Assembly: GCA_029961745.1 (NCBI GenBank)
Contig: CP124680.1
Location: 2,604,001-2,668,000, forward strand
Direction of reading: 5' to 3'
Length of the DNA stretch: 64,000 nucleotides
Source: Nocardioides sp. L-11A
Lineage (GTDB): Bacteria; Actinomycetota; Actinomycetes; Propionibacteriales; Nocardioidaceae
The position numbers and the translations under genes were made by a program. Under the pieces are notes generated by a model, which saw only the letters and a program-made list of their open reading frames with translations, was not told where the DNA came from and made no database searches. How positions within the stretch are numbered: position 1 is the stretch's first letter; the number at the start of each line of letters is the position of its first letter. Below, in pieces: positions 1 through 8,425 of this stretch.

Positions 1-119
1 TGGGTCGTGGTGCCTTTCCCATCGCTGAAGACGAGGAAGGGGCGGTCCCCGGCACGGGCGACGGTCCGGTCCCAGCAGTCGGTGAAGGTGCGGGCACGTT
101 CGATCTCCGAGCCGCTCAC
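1..119 (-). CDS. AMP-dependent acyl-CoA synthetase/ligase, N-terminal fragment (runs off the window)
   Basis: Only the first 39 codons are present; the gene continues beyond base 1. The readable protein contains DRPFLVFSDGKGTTT, resembling the N-terminal stretch (DRPFLVFxDxDGRxTT) of acyl-CoA/AMP-dependent ligases ahead of the ATP-binding core. The GTG start at 119-117 overlaps the stop of the aldolase gene by 4 bases (GTGA), so it is the last visible gene of the minus-strand catabolic operon and probably translationally coupled. A ligase fits activation of an acid made by the upstream dehydrogenases. The family call rests on a short stretch and is tentative. Confidence 0.55.
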   Translation of the reverse strand, partial: MSGSEIERARTFTDCWDRTVARAGDRPFLVFSDGKGTTT

Positions 120-907
120 GAGGCGTACACAGACTCGGCTCGGTCCAGCCGACGCAGCAGCGACGGCCACTCCAGACCTGCCGAGAGCGCTCCGCTCCAC
201 TGCTGGGCGGTGAGGTCGACAACGGCGTCGTCGGGAATCACGAGTGTCTGGCCAGTGGCCTGGGCCAGCAGTTGGGTGCGAGCCGACTTCTCCAAGTAGT
301 ACATCTCCACGAACGCCTGGGCGACCGTCCTCCCGACGGTCAACGAGCCGTGGTTGTTGAGGATGAGCACTGCATGGTCGGCGAGGTCTGCGATGAACCG
401 GAGCCGTTCGTCCTCGCTGAGCGCGATGCCCTCGTAGGCGTGATAGCCGACGCGGCCGTGGAATCGCATGGCGTGCTGCGTCAGCGGGAGCAGTCCGGTG
501 GCGAGGCAGGACAACGCCATCTGCGCCTCGGTGTGCAGGTGCATGATGCAGCCGGCGTCCTCACGCGCGGAGTGGATCCCGCCGTGGATGACGAAGCCGG
601 CGTAGTTCGGACGGAAGCCATGGGGGTTGTCACCGATGATGTTGCCGTCGAGGTCGATCTTGATCAGGTTGGACGCGGTGATCTCGTCGAACGCCAGACC
701 GAGCGGGTTCACCAGGTAGTGGTGGTCGCTGCCCGGCACCCGTGCGGACAGATGGGTGTAGATCAGGTCGTCCCAGCCGAACATCGCGCACAACTGGTAG
801 GCAGCGGCGAGGTCGGTGCGTACCTGCTGCTCCTCAGCGGTGCGGGGGGTGGTCTCCTGCACCGAGCCGGTGCGCATCTCGAAGGCTTCGTGTACGCCGA
901 GTGACAT
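116..907 (-). CDS. class II aldolase/adducin family protein
   Basis: A 263-aa protein of the fuculose-phosphate aldolase/adducin fold, a zinc-dependent aldolase, epimerase or decarboxylase family. Visible features are the N-terminal helix with FGWDDLIYTHLSARVPGS, the HLHTEAQM metal-site region and the NNHGSLTVG motif supplying another zinc histidine. No signal peptide is seen, so it should be cytoplasmic. An AGGAGAGG Shine-Dalgarno lies about 10 bases before the ATG. It is 23 bp downstream of the M20 amidohydrolase gene and overlaps the following ligase by GTGA. The substrate cannot be read from sequence; the neighbours suggest breakdown of a small acylated or amino-acid-like compound. Confidence 0.85.
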   Translation of the reverse strand: MSLGVHEAFEMRTGSVQETTPRTAEEQQVRTDLAAAYQLCAMFGWDDLIYTHLSARVPGSDHHYLVNPLGLAFDEITASNLIKIDLDGNIIGDNPHGFRPNYAGFVIHGGIHSAREDAGCIMHLHTEAQMALSCLATGLLPLTQHAMRFHGRVGYHAYEGIALSEDERLRFIADLADHAVLILNNHGSLTVGRTVAQAFVEMYYLEKSARTQLLAQATGQTLVIPDDAVVDLTAQQWSGALSAGLEWPSLLRRLDRAESVYAS

Positions 908-930
908 AGGTGTCTACCTCTCCTAGGGGG

Positions 931-2133
931 TTATCGCATCTGCGGGGAGTCGTGCAGTCGATCCAGGGCCGCGGTGGCGAGCACCGCCGCCTGGGCGGCG
1001 AGCACGCTGTCGTCGAAGCGCACATCCGGCGTGTGGACACCGGGAGCTGTCGCAGGATCGAGGTCGGGTGGTGTGGTGGCGACGAACAGCATCGCGCCGG
1101 GCACGCGCTGGAGGATCTTGGAGAAGTCCTCCGATCCCATCAGCGGTTCGTGCGCGGCGTCGACCTTGTCCGGGCCACAGATCGTCCGGGCGGCCGCGAC
1201 GAGTCGGGAGGTCTCGTTCGGATCGTTGACGGTGACCGGATAGCGCTCCACCAGCGTGGTCGCGGCTGCTACCCCGTGCGCGGCCGCCGCAAGACGCACC
1301 GTCTCGACAAGTCCGTCGCGTAGGGAGTCGAGGGACCCGGTGAGGGTGCGGACGGTTCCTCCCAGCCGCGCCACGTCCGGGATGACGTTGATGGCCGAGC
1401 CGGCGTTCATCTGAGTGATCGACACGACCGTCGGCATGAGCGGATCCAAGCGGCGCGGAACGTAGGCGTGGAGGGCGGCCGCGACGTCGACGAGAGCGGC
1501 AACCGGATCGTCGGCCAGGTGCGGCGTCGAACCGTGCCCACCGGACCCCCGGAGCTCCACGTCCAGCTCCGTGAGGCTCGCCAACAACGGTCCTGGTCGA
1601 GTCCACATCGTGCCCGGCTCACCGGCGCCGACGTGGACGGCGTACGCCGCGACCGGATGCCCACCCAGGTGGTCGAACAGGCCGTCGTCGAGCATCACCT
1701 GGGCTCCGTCGTAGCCCTCCTCGCCAGGCTGGAAGACCAGTGCCACCCGGCCGGCCATCGTCTCGCGACGCCGCACGAGGAATCGTGCGGCACCGAGCAG
1801 GCCGGCCATGTGGAGGTCGTGACCGCATGCGTGCATCGCGCCGTTGGTCGCGGCGAAGGGCTCGTCGCTGCGTTCGGAGATCGGGAGCGCGTCCATGTCT
1901 GCGCGCAGCAGCACCGTGGGGCCGGGTTCGGCGCCCTCGATCACGGCGACCACCGAGCTGCAACGGCGTCCGAGCCGGACATCCAACCCGAGCGCGTCGA
2001 GCTCGCGGCTCACTACTGACTGCGTGCTCGGCAGCTCGAGGCCGACCTCCGGTATCGAGTGCAGCTCGCGACGGAGTTCCTGCAGCCGGCCCAGGTCGCG
2101 GACCATGTCGCCGTGTACGTCCCCGTCGCTCAT
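931..2133 (-). CDS. M20D-family amidohydrolase
   Basis: A 400-aa zinc amidohydrolase of the M20D group (hippurate, N-acyl-amino-acid and IAA-conjugate hydrolases), cleaving an amide bond to free an amine and an acid. Metal-site motifs are HACGHDLHM (about residue 105), QPGEEGYDGA with the catalytic Glu, GHGSTPH in the dimerisation-domain region, and MGSEDFS near the C terminus. The reading frame stays open upstream, but that part is not protein-like. The ATG at 2133 overlaps the aldehyde dehydrogenase stop (ATGA) and starts a normal M20 N terminus (LQELRRELHSIPEVG). Substrate unknown. Confidence 0.88.
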   Translation of the reverse strand: MSDGDVHGDMVRDLGRLQELRRELHSIPEVGLELPSTQSVVSRELDALGLDVRLGRRCSSVVAVIEGAEPGPTVLLRADMDALPISERSDEPFAATNGAMHACGHDLHMAGLLGAARFLVRRRETMAGRVALVFQPGEEGYDGAQVMLDDGLFDHLGGHPVAAYAVHVGAGEPGTMWTRPGPLLASLTELDVELRGSGGHGSTPHLADDPVAALVDVAAALHAYVPRRLDPLMPTVVSITQMNAGSAINVIPDVARLGGTVRTLTGSLDSLRDGLVETVRLAAAAHGVAAATTLVERYPVTVNDPNETSRLVAAARTICGPDKVDAAHEPLMGSEDFSKILQRVPGAMLFVATTPPDLDPATAPGVHTPDVRFDDSVLAAQAAVLATAALDRLHDSPQMR

Positions 2134-3689
2134 GGGATCGGATCCGCCGCCAGTGACGGGAACGGCGCCGGAAGCGCCTCGGTCGGCAGCCACACCACCT
2201 TCGACTGCACGAACTCCTCGACGACGCCCCGACCGCTCGCCCGGCCCCAGCCCGAGGACTTGAACCCACCGAAGGGCGCCAGCGGGTGCCCGACCTTGTA
2301 GCAGTTCACGTAGATCGTCCCGGCGTCGCAGCCGGCGGCGAAGCGGTGCGCACGGGCCACGTCGCTGGTCCACACTGCGCCGGCGAGCCCGAACTCGGTG
2401 CCGTTGGCCTTCGCCAGGGCTTCCTCCTCATCAGCGAAGGTGTCGATGCACAGGACCGGCCCGAAGATCTCGGTGCCGTTGAGAGGGTGGTCGGGGCCCA
2501 CCCCGTCGAGAAGCGTCGGCATGTACCAGTTCCCGTCGCGCAGCGGGCCGTCGGCGATGTCTGTCGGCACGGCAAGCTGGTCGAGGCGTCGGGCACCGTG
2601 GGCCACGCCCGCGTCAACCAACGCACGGACCCGATCGAGCTGGGCTCGGTGGATGATGGGTCCCAGCTCGGTGTCGGGGTCGAGCGGGTCACCGACCCGG
2701 AGCCGACGAGCGCCTGACCGGATCTTCTCGACCAGGGCGTCGTGGATCGTTTCGTGGACGAGTAGACGCGAGCCGGCCTGACAGGACTGTCCGGCGCCGG
2801 AGAAGACCGCGGACAGGGCGCCACCCGCAGCAGCCGTGAGGTCGGCGTCGGCGAAGACGACGTTCGCGCTCTTGCCTCCCAGCTCCAAGATGGTGGGAGT
2901 CCCGGAGCCGGCGGCAGCGGCGGCGACCGCGCGTCCGGTGCCGACCGAGCCGATGAAGACGACCTTGCCGACGGCCGGGTGCGCGGTGAGGGCGCGTCCC
3001 ACCGTGGGGCCGAGCCCCGGCGCCGCGGTCAGCAGGCCCACGGGGGCGCCGGCCTCGTGGAACAGACCGGCCAAGCGGATGGTGCTGGCCGGTGTGATCT
3101 CGCTGGGCTTGACGACCACCGCGTTGCCCGCCGCGAGAGCGGGCAGCGCGTTGGCGCAGGCGGTCAGCAAGGGGGCGTTCCATGGTGTCAGCGCGACGAC
3201 GACGCCGTAGGGCTCCAGACGCGTGTAGGTGTGCCATGAAGGTTCGACACCGAGCGTCTCGCCGTTGATGCGTTCTGCCCAGCCTGCGTAGATCGTGAAC
3301 ATGTGGTCGATGGCACCCAGCTCGGCACGGGTGTCCCGCACGGGCTTGCCCGTGGTGAGGGTCTCGAGCAATGCCAGGTCCTGCGCCTTGGAACGGATCA
3401 GCTGACCGACGGCGCGCAGCACCTCGCCTCGGCGGCGCGGACCCATCGCCCACCATGCACGCTGCGCGCGAACGGCCTGCTCGACGGCTTCGGAGGCGAG
3501 GTCTTCACTCAGGTCGGCCCAGGTCGTGACCAGGTGATCTGTCGTCGGGTCCCGCAGCTCGACCGAATCTCCCCGGCCGCGCCGGGTGGACGCGCCCGCG
3601 GACATACCGATGCCGTCGGGTAGATGGCTCTCGAGGACGTCGCGGACGATGGACGCGCGCTGCTCGGCGTCGGCGTTCACGGTGGTCAT
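2130..3689 (-). CDS. NAD(P)-dependent aldehyde dehydrogenase
   Basis: A 519-aa aldehyde dehydrogenase, oxidising an aldehyde to its acid with NAD(P)+. Family motifs: TPWNAPLL, the nucleotide-fold GSVGTGRAV, ELGGKSANVVFADAD with the general-base Glu, GAGQSCQAGSRLLV with the catalytic Cys, and EIFGPVLCI. Length is about 20 aa above the usual size because of an N-terminal extension. The ATG at 3689 overlaps the dehydrogenase stop before it (ATGA), and its own stop overlaps the M20 start, so these genes are read as one coupled unit. Probably cytoplasmic; physiological aldehyde unknown. Confidence 0.9.
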   Translation of the reverse strand: MTTVNADAEQRASIVRDVLESHLPDGIGMSAGASTRRGRGDSVELRDPTTDHLVTTWADLSEDLASEAVEQAVRAQRAWWAMGPRRRGEVLRAVGQLIRSKAQDLALLETLTTGKPVRDTRAELGAIDHMFTIYAGWAERINGETLGVEPSWHTYTRLEPYGVVVALTPWNAPLLTACANALPALAAGNAVVVKPSEITPASTIRLAGLFHEAGAPVGLLTAAPGLGPTVGRALTAHPAVGKVVFIGSVGTGRAVAAAAAGSGTPTILELGGKSANVVFADADLTAAAGGALSAVFSGAGQSCQAGSRLLVHETIHDALVEKIRSGARRLRVGDPLDPDTELGPIIHRAQLDRVRALVDAGVAHGARRLDQLAVPTDIADGPLRDGNWYMPTLLDGVGPDHPLNGTEIFGPVLCIDTFADEEEALAKANGTEFGLAGAVWTSDVARAHRFAAGCDAGTIYVNCYKVGHPLAPFGGFKSSGWGRASGRGVVEEFVQSKVVWLPTEALPAPFPSLAADPIP

Positions 3690-4642
3690 GCCCGTGCCTC
3701 CTCTGCAGCGGGTGCGCTGGGATCCTCGACTGCGCCGAGCCGGCGCGGGTGGAGGCGGTCGGTCGCGGTTGTGAACGCCGATGGGGCGATGTTGCAGTCC
3801 GCCTGCGGACCGAGGACCTCGAGCGCGTGCGCCCACAGCTGCTCGGTGGCGGCGAGTACGGTGGGTGTGGCACCGGAGTCCTTGGCGACCGATAGGCCCA
3901 GACGCACGTCCCGTGCCATCAGCCCGACGGCGAAGCCGCCGACCAGTTCGCCTCGCAGTATGCCGGCGTAGTTGACCTGACTGACCGCGCTGCGTCCCGA
4001 GCCGTCGTTCAGGGCGTCCAGACCCGCCGCGACATCGAGACCGTTCGCGTCGAGGACGTCGATGGCCTCCGCCACGGACGCCAGATTCGCCGCGCAGAGC
4101 AGGTTGTTGAGGAGCTTCACGACGTTGCCGGAGCCCGACGGCCCCAGATGTCGCCACGTGGAGGTCAGGCTCGCGAGCACCGGCTCGGCCGCATCGACTG
4201 CGGCCGGTCGGCCGCCGACGAAGGCGGTGAGCGTGCCGGACCATGCGCCGACCCGGCCACCGGAGACGGGTGCGTCCACGAACACCGAGTCCGCCGCGTC
4301 ACACAGCGCCTCCATCTCCCGGCTGGTGCGGGGGTGCGAGGTCGTGGTGTCGATGATCACGAGCCCTCGGCGGCCGTCGAGGAGGAGCGGCACGCAACGC
4401 TCGACGACGTCGGCTCCCGGCAACGACATCACCATCACCGAGCCTCGGAGCGCGGCGATGCTGTCGACGACCGGGACGCCGTCTGCCGCTGCCGCCGATC
4501 GGGCTTCGGGGGCGGGGTCGTAGCCACACACGTCCCACCCGGCTGAGTGCAGGGTGGCGGCCATACCCGAGCCCATCGTGCCCAGGCCGAGGACGCCCAC
4601 ACTCCTCTGGTGGGTGGGAGCGGAAGGCTTGGCGTTGGTCAC
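3686..4642 (-). CDS. 3-hydroxyisobutyrate dehydrogenase-family NAD(P)-binding oxidoreductase
   Basis: A 318-aa beta-hydroxyacid dehydrogenase. It shows the N-terminal Rossmann motif VGVLGLGTMGSGMA, the substrate-site sequence DAPVSGGRVGA, and GNVVKLLNNLL holding the catalytic Lys of the family, followed by the all-alpha C-terminal domain. The frame extends upstream, but the GTG at 4642 is chosen because GAAGGGA lies about 6 bases before it and the preceding codons are not protein-like. It should oxidise a beta-hydroxyacid to a semialdehyde, which the downstream aldehyde dehydrogenase could take further. The exact substrate is inferred only by analogy with valine catabolism. Confidence 0.85.
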   Translation of the reverse strand: MTNAKPSAPTHQRSVGVLGLGTMGSGMAATLHSAGWDVCGYDPAPEARSAAAADGVPVVDSIAALRGSVMVMSLPGADVVERCVPLLLDGRRGLVIIDTTTSHPRTSREMEALCDAADSVFVDAPVSGGRVGAWSGTLTAFVGGRPAAVDAAEPVLASLTSTWRHLGPSGSGNVVKLLNNLLCAANLASVAEAIDVLDANGLDVAAGLDALNDGSGRSAVSQVNYAGILRGELVGGFAVGLMARDVRLGLSVAKDSGATPTVLAATEQLWAHALEVLGPQADCNIAPSAFTTATDRLHPRRLGAVEDPSAPAAEEARA

Positions 4643-4694
4643 AGGATTCCCTTCGGGTGGTTGGTGAAAGACGACGCAGCGGTGAGCCGCGACA

Positions 4695-6029
4695 TCAGAG
4701 GAACAGCTGAGCGGACGCGGCGGCCAACAGGAACGCCACACTGAACGAGACGAGAGCCACCAGGACGACGCGCCAACTGAGGTTCTTCAGCGCCTCACGC
4801 TCGGCACCCAAGGACAGGCCGACCAGGGCGAGGACCGGGGTGACCAGGGACAAGAACGTGATGCCTGCGACCAGTTCGACGACGCGGTCGGAGATCGGGC
4901 TGAAAGGGGCCGCCACGAGCATGCCGACGACCACCGTCGTCACGAGCACCGGGATGCGCGGCACGGCGCGGTTGAGCGCGAAAGCCCCGAAGGTGACGAG
5001 GCCCATGCCGGCGATGGCGAGCACGGCGTCCAGTTCGAAGGAGCGGGTGCCGACCGCGTTCGACAAGCTCATCAGGGCGACGAAGACGGCGAGGATCTGT
5101 GCCAGGCGCGCCAGCCCGATGCGCGGCCGTACGACAACCTCGGCACCCTGCGCGACGGCGGTCATCGTCGTCGACGGGCCGGTGCCGCCGCCGGAGCTCG
5201 CCGGCCCGTCAGTCTCGCGGACGTCACCGTCGATCTCCAGCCGCTGCGCCACGCCGAAGGCACGGCACCACATCGGGTAGAGGCGCTCGGCCAGCGGCAA
5301 CGCGATGAAGCAGGTCACGAAGGTGCCGATGGTCTGCGTCATCAGATTCGACGCGGCCGCGAACGCCAGGATCTGGTTCTCGAGATCCGGGTGTGCCGAA
5401 GCGATCGCGCCGGAGGCAGCAGCCATCATCGACCCCGACCCGACTCCGCTGCCCATCGCGAGTGCGAGCGGGTCGAGCCAGCCGGCCGAGGACACATAGC
5501 CGGCGATGAGCGCCAGGTACAGCGCGCCGAAGACCGAGCCGAAGACGTAGACGCCGAGCGTGCCGCGGTACTCCGGGGACGATGGACCATACCGCTCTGC
5601 GGTGTACGCCAGGTTGGCCTCGCGGTCGATCGAGTAGGTCGCGCCGATCGAGGCACGGCCCATGCGCAGGGCGATCGCGATCGGCAGCGCCACGACGACA
5701 GTGCCGAACAACTGCATGAACTCTTGCAGGGCCAGCGCCCACGTCACTTCGCGCAGCACGGTGAGCGAGGCGCCCACGGTGATGCCGACCAGGACCAGGA
5801 ACACCATGATGCCGACCGAGACGAGCTCGAGGGCGTCGCGTTGTGCCTCGCGCGGGAGCGGCTTGACGCGCTGGAAGCTGATCAGCCCTCCGATCAGGAT
5901 CGCCCAGACGATGGGGAAGAGGATGACCTGGCCGGGGCCGAGGTCGATGAACTTGGTACCGACCGCCTCGGCGACCACAGCGATTGCCGCGGCGCCCAGC
6001 AAGACGATCGCCAGGTTGCGTCGTGTCAT
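4695..6029 (-). CDS. multi-pass membrane protein, DUF3100-like, probable transporter of the catabolic operon
   Basis: A 444-aa integral membrane protein with roughly 11 hydrophobic segments and a glycine/serine-rich conserved turn (MGSGVGSGSMMAAASG, about residue 190). It looks like the DUF3100 family, whose function is unknown. It is the first gene of the minus-strand operon, 52 bp before the dehydrogenase gene, so it probably imports (or exports) the compound the following enzymes process. The ATG at 6029 is preceded by AAGGTCC. The middle (about residues 255-290) is a charged cytoplasmic-type loop. Family assignment is from memory of the conserved core; the transport role is inference. Confidence 0.65.
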   Translation of the reverse strand: MTRRNLAIVLLGAAAIAVVAEAVGTKFIDLGPGQVILFPIVWAILIGGLISFQRVKPLPREAQRDALELVSVGIMVFLVLVGITVGASLTVLREVTWALALQEFMQLFGTVVVALPIAIALRMGRASIGATYSIDREANLAYTAERYGPSSPEYRGTLGVYVFGSVFGALYLALIAGYVSSAGWLDPLALAMGSGVGSGSMMAAASGAIASAHPDLENQILAFAAASNLMTQTIGTFVTCFIALPLAERLYPMWCRAFGVAQRLEIDGDVRETDGPASSGGGTGPSTTMTAVAQGAEVVVRPRIGLARLAQILAVFVALMSLSNAVGTRSFELDAVLAIAGMGLVTFGAFALNRAVPRIPVLVTTVVVGMLVAAPFSPISDRVVELVAGITFLSLVTPVLALVGLSLGAEREALKNLSWRVVLVALVSFSVAFLLAAASAQLFL

Positions 6030-6121
6030 GGACTTGGACCTTTCGTGCCGACCGACGAGGGAGGTGACTCCTTCCGCTCGCGAACCGCAACGCTAGATGC
6101 TGTTTGACGCAGTTGCAACAC

Positions 6122-6133
6122 ATTCTGCAGAAT
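6122..6133. promoter_or_regulatory. 12-bp perfect palindrome (ATTCTGCAGAAT) over the -10 box of the hydrolase gene
   Basis: ATTCTGCAGAAT at 6122-6133 is perfectly palindromic, and a second 8-bp palindrome, GTTGCAAC, lies just upstream at 6112-6119. Its last six bases, CAGAAT, lie 6 nt before the ATG at 6140 and read as a -10 box for a leaderless transcript. The site is in the divergent region between the catabolic operon (start 6029) and the hydrolase, a usual place for an operator serving both directions. No regulator gene is visible beside it, so the binding protein is unknown. Confidence 0.45.
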
Positions 6134-6139
6134 TGCCCG

Positions 6140-6967
6140 ATGATCTCTCCTGTTGCATCCGTCGCCGCGGTCGATCGTTGGGTCGCGGCGCAACGCGTCC
6201 GACCAGACCCGCCGGCTGCGGCGCCCCCGGTCTTCCGGGCGTGGCGCAGTCCCGTGGGCTGGTCGGTCTTCCGCTACCGCCCGCGACTGGTGCCGTTCGG
6301 CCGGCTGCTCTGGCTGCCTGGTGGTGCATTCGTCCGGGCCATCACCGCAGCCCACTGGGCGATGGTCGAGAAGCTCGCCGACGAGACTGGGTTCGAAGCC
6401 GTGGTGGTGTGCTATCCACTGCTGCCGCGCGTGCGTGCCGCGCAGGCTGTCGACGACCTGGTCGGGCTCATCGCTGCAGTGAACGATGCCGAGGCGAAGC
6501 GCATGGTCGTGATGGGCGACTCTGCCGGCGCCGGACTGAGCCTTGCCGCCACGCAGGAGATGGCGCGCCGTGGGCTGCGGCTCCCCGCGGCGCTCGCCCT
6601 TGTCTCGCCGTGGGTCGACCTTCGGTTGGTCGATCCGGGACAGCCTGCGCTCGAGGCGGGCTCCGCACCGCTCACGATCGCCGGTATGCGCCGATGTGGC
6701 GAGTTGTACGCGGGAGAACTCGGCCTTGCGCATCCCGCCGTCAGTCCTCTGCTCGGGACGATGGCCGGCCTGCCACCCCTGACTCTCGTCGGCGGCACGG
6801 CTGATCTCCTCTTCCCCGACGCCCGAAGGCTCGCGGGTGCCGCGGCGGCCGCGGACGTGCCGGTCCGCTTGCTGAAGGCGGTCGACGCACCTCACAACTA
6901 CCCGTTGACGGAGCATTCCGACGCCGCGGAGGCGCAGGCCGCGCTCGTCGCCGCATGTGTTCACTGA
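6140..6967 (+). CDS. alpha/beta hydrolase, hormone-sensitive-lipase-like
   Basis: A 275-aa alpha/beta-hydrolase. The oxyanion-hole loop is LPGGAFVRA (a variant of HGGGF), the nucleophile elbow is GDSAGAGL, and the acid and base are likely the Asp in GGTADLLFPDA and the His in DAPHNYPL. It should be a cytoplasmic esterase or lipase-type hydrolase. A TTG at 6104 would add 12 residues, but the ATG at 6140 is preferred because CAGAAT lies 6 nt upstream, matching the leaderless pattern seen throughout the window. It is divergent from the catabolic operon and may act on the same substrate. Substrate unknown. Confidence 0.78.
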   Translation: MISPVASVAAVDRWVAAQRVRPDPPAAAPPVFRAWRSPVGWSVFRYRPRLVPFGRLLWLPGGAFVRAITAAHWAMVEKLADETGFEAVVVCYPLLPRVRAAQAVDDLVGLIAAVNDAEAKRMVVMGDSAGAGLSLAATQEMARRGLRLPAALALVSPWVDLRLVDPGQPALEAGSAPLTIAGMRRCGELYAGELGLAHPAVSPLLGTMAGLPPLTLVGGTADLLFPDARRLAGAAAAADVPVRLLKAVDAPHNYPLTEHSDAAEAQAALVAACVH

Positions 6968-7253
6968 CCGCTCGTGAGGCCGTCGAACGGAGGGGCGAGC
7001 AGATACATCAGGCCGCTCCACGGCGGCGCGCGTACTCGTCGAACGTGCTTGAGGACGTCGTGGACATGAGGCGCTTGACCTCAGCGGTCAGCGTGCCGAG
7101 CGACCTCGTTGTCGTACGCCATGGAGTTGTTGCCGAGCCCGCCCGCCTCCGAAGAGACGGGCGGGCCAGCTTCCCCCAGAAAGGAAGGATCGTCCCCCAT
7201 GAAAGGACGACTCGACCCTACGCGACAGGTGGTGATCTGGTCGGTCGAGCGGA
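6968..7253. other. intergenic stretch without a convincing gene
   Basis: This stretch lies between the hydrolase stop and the 3' end of the truncated monooxygenase. It holds a GC-rich hairpin (7137-7166) and a short minus-strand frame (7067-7011) of 19 codons that resembles a protein N terminus but stops at once. A plus-strand ATG at 7201 has a good Shine-Dalgarno (AAAGGAAGG), but its frame continues antisense through the monooxygenase with an unlikely arginine-rich product. I read it as a rearranged region with gene remnants. Confidence 0.4.
7137..7166. terminator. GC-rich hairpin, possible terminator
   Basis: GCCCGCCCG at 7137-7145 pairs perfectly with CGGGCGGGC at 7158-7166 around a 12-nt loop. 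No clear T-run follows on either strand. It lies between two genes that converge on it and could terminate either. Confidence 0.35.
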
Positions 7254-8378
7254 TCAGCTGTCCGGGTGCCGGTCGAGTCGGGAGTCCGCCACGCCGTCGT
7301 AGTCGGGCAGCTCCGGACCTCCGACCGCTCGCTCGATCAGGGCGGTGAGCGACTCCATGTCGGGCTCGGGAGCCGGCTCGGCGGACGTGAGCATCTGCAC
7401 GTGCATCCGGCCGATCTCCTGGTTGGCCGCCACATAGTCGCGCATCCGCTCCTCGTAGCGGGTGAACCCGGCCTCCGGGGCCCAGCCGGCGGCGGCGAGC
7501 TCCCCGGCGAGGAGGTAGGCACCGACCAGCGCCAGGCCGCTGCCCGCGCCGGACATCGGGGACGCGCTGAACGCCGCGTCTCCGAGCAGCCCCACCCGTC
7601 CGAGGTGCCAGTGGTCCATCACCACCTGGGCGACCTGGTCGAGATAGAAGTCCGGCGCGTCGTCCAGGTGCTCGAGGATCCGCGCCGTCTCCCAGCCGAA
7701 GCCGGCCATCTGTTCGCGCAACAGCCGCTTCTGGGTCTCGATGTCGCGGTGGTCGATGTTGAAGGCGGAACTGGGGAAGGAGAGCATGGCGATCGCCCGG
7801 GTGGGGTCGGGGAGGGGCCGCAGGCCCGCGGAGCGCCCCGCGTCGTTGTGGTCCCGCGCCCATCCGTCGAGCCCGAACCCGTCGGGGACGGTGAAGAAGG
7901 CCAGCACCATCCCGAGATGCCGGACGAACCGCTCGCGCGGCCCGAAGACCATCGACCGCAGCTCCGAGTGCAGCCCGTCGGCGCCGATCACCAGGTCGAA
8001 GCGCCGCCGCCCGCCGCGAGCGAGGGTGACGTCGACACCATCCGCGTCCTGCGTGAGCTCGGCGATGCGGTCGCCGAAGACGTACGCGACGTCGCCGCGG
8101 GTGTCGTCGTACAGCACGCGGGAGAGATCGCCGCGCAGGACCTCGATCTCCGCGATGTACCCGTCGCCCCCGTCTGCGTCCGCGCGGAACGTCTCCAGCA
8201 CCTTCCCGTCGGCGTCCACTGCGTAGGCGCCGGCGGTCCGGGTGCACACCGCGCGCACCTGCTCCTCGAGCCCCATCCGCCGGACGACCTCCTTCGCTGC
8301 CCCGCGCGCGTCCACGGCCTGACCGCCCGGGCGCAGACCGGACGGTCGGTCGTTCCTCATCGGTCCGAGGGACAGCAT
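7254..8378 (-). pseudogene. FAD-dependent monooxygenase lacking its N-terminal FAD-binding motif (5' truncated)
   Basis: The 374-codon frame matches the para-hydroxybenzoate-hydroxylase-like monooxygenase family from SGLRPGGQAVDARGAA onward, through the internal FDLVIGADGLHSELR motif and VGLLGDAAFSASPMSGAGSGLAL, which binds FAD near the C-terminal part. The first 30-35 residues of such enzymes (beta-alpha-beta fold with GxGxxG) are absent: the frame opens with an unrelated MLSLGPMRNDRP and no Rossmann motif appears upstream in any frame. The break lies within about 60 bp of the Fic gene promoter, so insertion or recombination of that unit probably removed the start. The product, if made, should be non-functional. 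Confidence 0.7.
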
Positions 8379-8385
8379 CCGTCCT

Positions 8386-8415
8386 TACACCACTTTAATG
8401 TCCTAAAGTGGTGTA
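8386..8415. promoter_or_regulatory. 30-bp inverted repeat overlapping the fic promoter (candidate operator)
   Basis: TACACCACTTTA (8386-8397) and TAAAGTGGTGTA (8404-8415) are a perfect 12-bp inverted repeat around a 6-bp spacer. The right end shares its TA with TAGCAT (8414-8419), a -10 box placed 6 nt before the Fic ATG. A protein bound here would cover the -35 to -10 region. Because the Fic protein has a C-terminal winged-helix-like segment, autoregulation is the simplest inference. Confidence 0.65.
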
Positions 8416-8425
8416 GCATCGCCGT

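Noticed and set aside
7011..7067. 19-codon minus-strand frame (MSTTSSSTFDEYARRRGAA) resembling a sigma-factor N terminus
   Set aside because: Too short and stops at once; resemblance cannot be distinguished from chance.
7201..7348. Plus-strand frame with AAAGGAAGG before ATG 7201
   Set aside because: Good ribosome site, but the product is arginine-rich, lies antisense to the monooxygenase and has no recognisable domain.
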